Of a stretch of 64,000 bases of DNA, positions 57,171 through 64,000 are shown piece after piece. The notes beneath the pieces are model-generated. The model did not search any database, had not been told where the DNA came from, and saw only the letters and a program-made list of their open reading frames with translations. Position 1 is the first letter of the stretch. Each line of letters begins with the position of its first letter. Location: assembly GCA_947650285.1 (NCBI GenBank), contig CANTFL010000086.1, forward strand, positions 1,488,001 to 1,552,000, read 5' to 3'. The DNA comes from Hyaloperonospora brassicae (taxonomy: Eukaryota; Oomycota; Peronosporomycetes; Peronosporales; Peronosporaceae). Made by a program: the position numbers and the translations under genes.

Positions 57171-59000
57171 ATGCTGGACAAGAGCGCCACGAAGGACAGC
57201 TCCCGCAGCGACATGTCGGCGCCCAGTATGCTCAGCTCCATCTCGGGCTTCTCGAGTGGATCGTCGTCGCTGTGGTATGGCAGCAGCACTGCTGACGTCC
57301 CAAGCTCCCGCTCGGCGCCTCTGTACTCCGTGACACGCGGCACCAACTTCACGTCCACAATAGACGGCCACAGCTGTGGTGACAACGGCATGGAAAGTCA
57401 CTTTGCGTCGTCGGTACCAGTTGCAGAAGAGAAGGCGTCCGAGCCGCGGGACTCGACGTTTCGCCCTTTCCACACGCCTGCGAAGGACCCGAACATGCCG
57501 TTTTCCGACATGGTACTCACAGCGTCGCCACTCGCGAGGCACGCGTCGACGCGCAAGATGATGCTCATTGTCCTGTCCATTATCGGGGGCACCCTCGTCG
57601 GTGGACTGCTCAAGCACGTGGCGATTCACAAGACCACGGCCGAGTGGATCATGACGCCTGGGCACCTTTTCACGCGGGCCGTGCAGTGCATTGTCGTGCC
57701 CATGGTGTTTGTCAACCTCGTTGTTGCAACTGCTGACATTGTGCACAAGCGACTGGGCAAGTACCTGGCCGGTCGACTGGCTTTTGCGCTGCTGATTTCC
57801 ATGATCATAGCGATCGGGCTCGGGCTTGCAACTGCTGTTGCCATGCACTCGGTCTTTTGTTCGTACCGGAAGGACGAGTCGAATGTCAGCACGGACGCTA
57901 TCTTTGGTATCCAGTGTGGTAATGGCAGGTACCTCGAAGCAGGCGAGGACGGCGTCGTGACGTGCTCGGCGACGAAACTCTCGGCCGCGTCGCGGTTTGC
58001 TCTGGACGATGTCAATGGCGCGTTAGTGCGGAACGAAGCACTAACGGGAACGAACACGACGCTGTCAAACAATGTGCTGAACATCATCAGTCAGGCTGTG
58101 CCGGCGAACATTGTGGCCGCGTTTGTTTCCAGCATGTTGCTGAGCATCGCTGCCTTTTCACTGCCACTTGGTGCAATGCTGGCCTGCAGTTTCGACGGAC
58201 CTGCGAGTCTGAATCCGCTGCTGGAGTTTTTCCGTGAAGTGAACGAGACGCTCGTGCATATGGCGCACTATATCCTCCGCTTCACACCCCTTGCCGTCTT
58301 GAGTTTGCTTGCTGGCTCGCTAGCTACTACACTGGAAGACTCGGTCGCAGACCAGCCTCTGAAGTTGGTGCTGATCGTGGTGACTACTCTGGTTGTGACT
58401 GTGCTCGTCCATATGCTCGTGATAGTGCCTGCATTTTTCCTGCTGGTTACGCGCCGGAACCCGTTCTCCTTCATGCTCCAGATGCTGCCTGTGTATGTGT
58501 ACAGCGTGGGCTGTTCGTCGTCGATGGCGACAATGCCGCTGAGTCTCCAGTGTTTCGAAGCGTCTCGTGACACCGCAAGCCCGATCATGCACTTTGTCTT
58601 GTCCGTGGGCACATCGCTCCACATGCCTGGGACATGCATCTACCTGGCTGTGGTGGTGCACTTTATGGCGGATGTCGCGGGTATTGCTCACGCGCAGTCC
58701 GTTTCGACGATGTTGGTGACATTTCTCGGCGTCTTGTTGTGCACTATCACGGCCCCGCCGGTTCCGTCTGGAGCCTTGACTGTACTCACCGCCGCGTGGA
58801 ATATTGTTTTCCCAGAGTACGCGATTCCGGATAGTCTGTATGCACTCGTCTTGGCTTCAGACGTCTTCCTGGATCGCTTTGTGACGCTCTGCAATGTAAA
58901 CGCACAGGCCATGTTGTGCCACATCTTAGCTGACCAGTTTGATGCCGAAGACTTGGAAACCGTACCACACGCACATACTCAGCAACAGGCTGCGCGATGA
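57171..59000 (+). CDS. Dicarboxylate/amino acid:cation symporter (SLC1/DAACS type)
   Basis: 609 aa from the ATG at 57171; an in-frame GTG extension upstream reads only basic low complexity. About 120 residues of Ser-rich cytosolic N-terminus precede TM1 (MMLIVLSIIGGTLVGGLLKHVAI). The order of helices fits the SLC1 fold: TPGHLFTRAVQCIVVPMVFVNLVVA, then LAFALLISMIIAIGLGLATAV. A large loop with two possible N-glycosylation sites (NVS, NTT) and Cys pairs comes next. Hairpin 1 carries SVGCSSSMATMPLSLQC, the counterpart of the SSSATLP transport motif, followed by the MPGTCIYLAVV substrate/Na+ helix. Hairpin 2 is TITAPPVPSGALTVL. It is expected to be a plasma-membrane Na+- or H+-coupled importer of acidic or neutral amino acids or C4-dicarboxylates. 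It is intronless. The fresh retrotransposon lies about 780 bp upstream. Confidence 0.93.
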   Translation: MLDKSATKDSSRSDMSAPSMLSSISGFSSGSSSLWYGSSTADVPSSRSAPLYSVTRGTNFTSTIDGHSCGDNGMESHFASSVPVAEEKASEPRDSTFRPFHTPAKDPNMPFSDMVLTASPLARHASTRKMMLIVLSIIGGTLVGGLLKHVAIHKTTAEWIMTPGHLFTRAVQCIVVPMVFVNLVVATADIVHKRLGKYLAGRLAFALLISMIIAIGLGLATAVAMHSVFCSYRKDESNVSTDAIFGIQCGNGRYLEAGEDGVVTCSATKLSAASRFALDDVNGALVRNEALTGTNTTLSNNVLNIISQAVPANIVAAFVSSMLLSIAAFSLPLGAMLACSFDGPASLNPLLEFFREVNETLVHMAHYILRFTPLAVLSLLAGSLATTLEDSVADQPLKLVLIVVTTLVVTVLVHMLVIVPAFFLLVTRRNPFSFMLQMLPVYVYSVGCSSSMATMPLSLQCFEASRDTASPIMHFVLSVGTSLHMPGTCIYLAVVVHFMADVAGIAHAQSVSTMLVTFLGVLLCTITAPPVPSGALTVLTAAWNIVFPEYAIPDSLYALVLASDVFLDRFVTLCNVNAQAMLCHILADQFDAEDLETVPHAHTQQQAAR

Positions 59001-60358
59001 AGCTCAACCGTTCGCTGCAATCACATCTGCGTACATGCTCGACGGATGCAGCATCGTAGATAACTTGCTGGCTGTCCGCTAGCAACTGCATCATAACAAG
59101 TCAAATGACACATCAGGTCACAAGAATACATCAAAGTCCATGATGCTTGATCAATGTAGATCCATTTGTTGCAAACAAAGAAGCAGTGTAGCTCACGTGC
59201 CCGTATCCAAGGCAAACGCCGTTGACGAAGGTACCCCAAAGTCCTGCCACTAATATCCGGAGGTACGTCTTTGATTGCGAAAAGCATCCAGCTACAAGGC
59301 ATCGAAATCTCATCGACTGCAGATTGGCAGCAAGGCACATCCACTTGTTGTGTACAAGTCTCCGGCTGAGATTCGCGTACTTGCCTTGATCTGGACAAGC
59401 AAAAGCGAGAGTAAGTCAACTCAAACGTGCGAGTCGTTGCCCAACACGATCTTGGCACTCGTCATCAGCTCGCAGGCATCATAGGTTCTCGTAGTTACAC
59501 AGTGTAAGGAATGCATGCAGCCGATGTCACACATCTGCAATAGATCGCTCTAGGACGAGTCCTTATGAAGACAAAACGTGTCACTTATGGCAAAGAGTCG
59601 AGTCGTGACAAGGCACTTGGCGCAGGAGCATATGCGGCAAACCTGTGGGATCCAGTTGCACGTGGCCAAATGTTTTGTTAGTTCCGTCACAACGGCATAT
59701 GGCATGAAGCCGACCAGCGGTGTACCTTACAGACGTCATCAATCAGGTGCATCGGCACGTATCTGATCTGAAAATGAGCTTGCGCATTGACCAGCAGCTA
59801 GAAGAGCTCTCCCTTGCCAAACGCGACAACATGGTGGCCAGTCGCAGAGGCGTACTCAACATCAAGGTTAGCGCTGTCATACTTATAGAACCAGTGACAT
59901 CTTGCTGCGGCTGGTGTCGTGAAGAAAAAGCTACGGCAAGAAGAGCGAGCTCGAATCGAATGGAGAATAGATGCAGGTCTCCGACATACACACGCACTTC
60001 TTTTCTCTTTACCTAGCTCGTTCGTGTCTCTTGGTTCATCCTGGTTCACTTCATTACCATCTCGGGACGCGTTGTCGTTAGCTAAAGCGCCGACTGTAAC
60101 ACTGAGCTGAACTTAAGAGCGGGCTTCAACAACTCGAGTCACAGCATCTCAGTCGCGAGACAACGTAGCATGCACCAAGTTAAGCTCACGAGCGTGACAA
60201 GTACCCCGTGACGAAAAAGACACATTGTCCAAAAGAGCTCCGAGCCACTCGTTCAGATCATTTTTCCATACTGCAATACGTCCGTGACAGCACAAGACGA
60301 CTTTATCGATTGAGCAGCTGTGCGTGTGCGACTGCATTAGGCTGAAACACGGGCTATC
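59001..60358. other. Intergenic, no gene recognised
   Basis: Contains short ORFs on both strands (59021-59458, 59720-60016) without known features. It ends at the family B LTR. Confidence 0.5.
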
Positions 60359-60880
60359 TGTTGAAGCAGTATACTCGACAGAAGGCAACTCGCACCTTCT
60401 GTAGCGGAGCTACACAGCTCCTTAAGTCAGAGGAAGACTTAACGCTCTTACGAGCAACTTTGGTTCTACGAACCCGACTCAGAGAGTCAACAAGCTCAGA
60501 GAGCTTACGGTCCCCGTTCCTAAGGGACCAAACGATTCAAAAGAATCACAGCACAGAGTGCTCAGGAGTAGCTACCTTCACAGGTATTGCTAGCTCCTAC
60601 CGATCAAAGACGCCTTGTGAGGCACGTGTCTCTTACTGATCAAAAGGGGAACTGAATTTTTATTTCTTTGATTAACCTAAAAGAACACCTTAGAACAACG
60701 TATTTAACCTGCCCTAAATAACCTCTTAAAAGATCTCGCAATCAATTGATGACAGACATCAGTCTTCAACAATTGATACACTCACTGTGTTCTAAAATTA
60801 CTTTATAGGGTAACCCCCCCCCCCCTCTTGTGTGCACCACACCTATCGTCGGCTACCAGCCGACGTGTAACCCCGTTACA
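60359..60880 (-). repeat. Family B 3' LTR
   Basis: Read on the minus strand it starts TGTAACGGGGTTACACG at 60880 and appears to end CTTCAACA at 60359 (522 bp). The 3' end is judged from the TG...CA rule only, as the 5' LTR is outside the window. It contains a C14 tract near 60817-60830 and many small hairpins with 5-7 bp arms (for example TTAAGTC/GACTTAA, GGTCCC/GGGACC, GATTC/GAATC, GACTC/GAGTC). Confidence 0.75.
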
Positions 60881-60892
60881 CCCTCCCCCACC
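60881..60892 (-). promoter_or_regulatory. Polypurine tract of family B
   Basis: On the minus strand GGTGGGGGAGGG lies immediately before the LTR TG, which fixes the LTR boundary at 60880. Confidence 0.85.
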
Positions 60893-60988
60893 AGACTGAC
60901 GTTACCACCAAACTTCAATCGGCTTCTTATCTCGAAGAGGTCGGTGTGTTTGTGTGCTTAACATCTCGGTTGCTAAACACGAAACACC

Positions 60989-62290
60989 ATGGCATTGCCA
61001 CCCAACGAGTCTCGGTCTCTTTCCTCTTACCTCGACTTCGACGATGATGTGGACTATGGTAGTGATACCAGTGTCCATGGAGATGACGGGATATCATCCC
61101 ACTCCGCTGTAACTGAGGCTCATCCTCATACAGCATCGATTCCGTTCGTTGAACGTGGTGATATCACCGCGCCAGTGGCGCAGCATCATACAACAGATGC
61201 AGATGAGAACATCATCACGAACCCGCTCGACGAGCAACAGCAGCTGATCCGTCAGCGTGAGGAGCGTGCTCTACGTCGCCCTCATACCCAGGCGGTTATT
61301 CGAAACCGGAGTGGTTACGTGTTCTCAACACCAGGCGTGGAGCAACGCCTCCGTCAAACGGAAGGCCGTAGCCTTTCAACATGGGCCACTGGCCCCGAGG
61401 CTACGTCGCCAGAAGATATCGCCTTTCGCAAGGCTCTAAATGAGAGGTATCTCGATCCAGCCTTTACCACGCAAGGTCAGTACCTTGCACACCTTGAGAG
61501 TCTTTCTCGTGGTGTTTCGGTTCGACCGATAAAGGGCGTGCCCATCTTGTTGTTCGTTGGCGAACTGCCCGAGGAGGAGGACAATGAGTTCATCCGTTGG
61601 GTGTACCGCAAGCGGCATCTTAGCAGTGTGCCAACGCTGCGGGCCAGCGCCGATGTGGCTGACGTTCGTCTGGAACGGAAGCTCCGCTTCGAGTATGCCA
61701 AGCTCAAGGCCAGAGGCTAGTTGCGTACACGTACGCGTTATGCTCCGGCTACAATGGTAGCCACGGGTCACGACCCTAAGGTGCGGAGCAACACGCCACC
61801 TCCCACCACTATTGGTGAGAAGCGTTCTCGCTCGCAAGGCGACCCTGGCCACGATGTTCAAAAACATCCACGGCGTAAGGGCAATCCTGCCGAAGGGGTA
61901 TCTCATACTCCCACGAGTTCTCCGACTCCGGGTACCCTCGCCACTTCACCATATACTGGTATTGGCCACGACGACGACGTCGCTGAAGGATTTTTTCCAC
62001 ATGGAACTGGTGGTTCCCTTGCTCATCGAGCAGCGTCGATGGCGGTCGGGGTACCGAAGAAGGAGCATGAGAAGGTGCTCCGTGAGCTGAGTGGTCTCCG
62101 AGAGACATTGGGTAAGACCCAGAATGAACTCGGCGCGATGCAAGCCCGTGTTCAGGCGTTGGAGTTGGCCTTAGCCCGTGTGGATGGTCAGCTTGACCTC
62201 CTGGTTCGGATGCAACAGTCGACGTCAAGGCCTTATTTCCAGGCGCAAGCGCCTCCGAGTTCACATGGGACGGGTCCCGATACGGCTTAA
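60989..62290 (+). pseudogene. Antisense accessory ORF of family B, one in-frame stop
   Basis: Plus-strand frame of 433 codons opposite the retroelement. It starts MALPPNESRSLSSYLDFDDDVDYGSD 109 bp inside the 3' LTR. It is broken once, by TAG at 61718-61720, and then stays in the same frame to TAA at 62288-62290. The N-terminus is acidic and Ser-rich. About 120-235 is a mixed domain (IRNRSGYVFSTPGVEQRL, DPAFTTQGQYLAHLESLSRG, LPEEEDNEFIRWVYRKRHL). About 355-412 is a predicted coiled coil (ELSGLRETLGKTQNELGAMQ). The arrangement, antisense phase and stop position match the family A antisense ORF although sequence similarity is not obvious. I do not recognise a known family. Either a recent nonsense mutation or readthrough is possible. 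Confidence 0.7.
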
Positions 62291-63650
62291 GCAAGCCAAC
62301 GTAAAACACTGGGTGCGTGCGCAGTTTGCGCGGAAGGTTGAGCGTGTATGCCAATCCCTTATTAGCAATGACCGTGAATGTTCAAATGAAGCGCGGACGC
62401 AACTTTGTCTTGAAGACAGCAGAGACTACATTTGTAGGTAGGTTTTTAGCATTGAGTAGAACTTGGTCTCCGACCTTATAACGTTCAATACATCCTCTGC
62501 CTTTAACATCAGCTTGTTCCTTTTGTCTATCTTGGCTATCAGCCAGTGCATCACGCACGCGTCGTAACACATTCAATTGCGTTGCGAGAAACTCGCTTAC
62601 CTGTTTATGAACAGTAGCAGGGCTACTATCTGCAAGCCGATCGGCCATCTCTCCCCCACCAAGCCCTGAACCACGCAGTGGTAGCGTTAACGGAACGCGA
62701 GGGTGTGTGAGACCGTTCACGTAGAACGGAGTAAAGCCTGTAGAGGCATGAACAGCGTTGTTCAACGCAAACTCAACAACAGGGAGCATCGAACTCCAAC
62801 GCTTTGGTGTATTAGCGCAAACACTGCGCAAGATGTCACCGATAACGCGGTTGACTCGCTCGGTTTTACCATCTGTCTGCGGATGATCCGCTGTGTACAT
62901 GTCCAAACGTGTGCCGAGCACCTTGAAGATGGACTTCCAAAACTTCCCAGTGAAGCGAGGGTCTCGGTCAGAGACAATTTCCACAGGCAAGCCGTGTTGT
63001 CGAAACACTCGATCGATAAACAGCGTAGCTAGACCTTCACCATCAATGGTATCTGGCATAGCCGCCAAGTGAGCCATCTTGCTCAAACGGTCAACAAAGA
63101 CCACAATACCCGTATTGCCTTGCCCATCTTTCGGCAGACAGAACATGAAATCCATGCTGATGGACTCCCAGCACCCAGAGGGTATAGGGAGACTAGCGAG
63201 CGGCGCAGCCGCATGAGCTGAGGGTTTCACCCGTTGACACGTTTCGCACGTACGCACATATGTGCTTACCCATTTGTAAAGTTTGGGCCACCAATAATAT
63301 TGGCTCACGGAGCTATATGTCTTTTCTCGGCCGAGATGACCGCTCACCGCAGTATCATGCGCCTCATAGAGGATGCGATACTTCAATTCCTCATCATGAG
63401 GGACAACGATACGGGGAGTATCCTCCATATCTGTGCTATAGCATAACAGGCCTTGATCGATGGAATATAGATGTAGCCTCGCACGCAATCGTGCCGACAA
63501 TTTAATGCCTGAGTCGTTAAACTCCTCGCTCCCCAGAGCACGTAGCAAAGCTACACAGTGTTCATCTTTGGCATATGCCGAACGAATGAGGTCTGTGACC
63601 GATGATGACAGAGTCGTAACATGAGCAAGCTCATAGTCAGGACTGCGCTA
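61809..63650 (-). pseudogene. Family B pol: integrase and chromodomain, two nonsense codons
   Basis: One continuous minus-strand frame. It carries the integrase zinc domain (HDTAVSGHLGREKTY ... CETCQRVK) and catalytic Asp/Asp/Glu segments (SMDFMFCLP, SDRDPRFTGKFW, TERVNRVIGDIL). The C-terminal fold follows (YKVGDQVLLNAKNLP, TLNLPRKLRTHPVFYVGLLKPY). The chromodomain is at about 61860-62000 (QFHVEKILQR, YMVKWRGYPESENSWEY). TGA at 62382-62384 replaces the Gly of the GPF motif, and TAG at 63648-63650 replaces the Ser of the LSRRP motif. There is no frameshift, unlike family A, where the chromodomain is in another frame. Confidence 0.88.
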
Positions 63651-64000
63651 CACCGCATCAGCCAAATCATTCTGCTTGACTAACTTATAATTCACCTCGA
63701 AGTTGTACTCGGCAAAGAAGGAAATCCAACTAACCATTTTCTGAGAGAGGTGAGGAGACTGGGTCGCAGTTCGCAGTGACGCATGATCTGTATAGATCAC
63801 AAACGGCTTAGAGCCAAGCTGATGAACTCTGAATTTGACGAGAGCATACTTCATTGCAAGTAGCTCTTTGTCATGAACAGGATAGTTTATTTTTTCAGCC
63901 TTCAGCTGCCGGTACTCATACGCAATGACGCGTTCCCGTCCATCAGAATCTGATTGTAACAGAGCGCTGCCTATGGCAAAGTCAGATGCATCACAGACGA
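63651..64000 (-). pseudogene. Family B pol: RNase H end, continues out of window
   Basis: Same frame as the downstream integrase. It reads CDASDFAIGSALLQSDSDG, then PVHDKELLAMKYALVKF, then PFVIYTDHASLRTATQSPHLSQK, the gypsy RNase H/connection region. It is cut by the window end, so protease, RT and gag are not visible. Confidence 0.88.

Larger units (their letters stand above)
60359..64000 (-). mobile_element. Ty3/gypsy chromodomain element, family B, 3' portion
   Basis: Minus-strand element running out of the window at the right. It has a 3' LTR (60359-60880), a polypurine tract, chromodomain, integrase and RNase H in one frame interrupted only by nonsense codons, and a plus-strand antisense ORF. 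It is clearly distinct from family A in sequence, LTR length and the absence of the acidic linker and frame change. Confidence 0.9.

Overview
The window looks like a piece of an oomycete nuclear genome, probably a downy mildew or Phytophthora relative. The evidence is short (about 55-130 nt) GT-AG introns, GC-rich host genes set in AT-rich transposon debris, a DIX-domain protein fused to a J domain, TKL kinases, and chromodomain Ty3/gypsy elements.

Layout. 1-31 kb is almost entirely transposon: a decayed Ty3/gypsy copy with its 3' LTR (1-2707, family A), a decayed Ty1/copia element (about 3.2-6.4 kb), a decayed MULE transposase (8.1-9.5 kb), a perfect 722-bp TATC microsatellite (10061-10782), a decayed but nearly full-length family A copy on the minus strand (about 12.0-19.9 kb), two LTR remnants (23.3 and 24.2-24.7 kb) and a 5'-truncated LINE with an intact reverse transcriptase ORF (26816-30520, minus). 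32.8-47.3 kb is a host gene island: methylcrotonoyl-CoA carboxylase beta, mitochondrial pyruvate carrier 1 (3 exons), a voltage-gated K+ channel (4 exons), a DUF3228 protein (4 exons), a DIX plus J-domain auxilin-like protein, and two related TKL kinases with different membrane anchors. 48403-56390 is a young, apparently intact family A element with identical 390-bp LTRs and a CATAA target duplication. It is followed by an SLC1-type dicarboxylate/amino acid symporter (57171-59000) and a second chromodomain gypsy family (family B, 60359 to the window end, minus).

Most interesting observations. (1) The intact family A element is packed from LTR to LTR, through all ORFs, with short perfect inverted repeats (9-13 bp arms, mostly 0-11 nt loops). 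I list 17 with arms of 10 bp or more, where chance predicts well under one. At one site two diverged relatives show a paired substitution that keeps the stem. (2) Both gypsy families carry a long antisense ORF (534 aa; 433 codons with one stop) that starts 109-130 bp inside the 3' LTR, runs opposite the chromodomain, ends in a coiled coil, uses the same antisense phase, and terminates at the homologous integrase codon pair (Leu-Arg/Leu-Lys). This looks like an ancestral overlapping accessory gene. (3) Family A gag and pol are joined by a textbook -1 frameshift signal: heptamer AAAAAAT, a 5-nt spacer and a 32-nt hairpin containing the gag stop. (4) A second, non-canonical -1 step separates pol from the integrase C-terminus/chromodomain ORF and is kept in the decayed copies.
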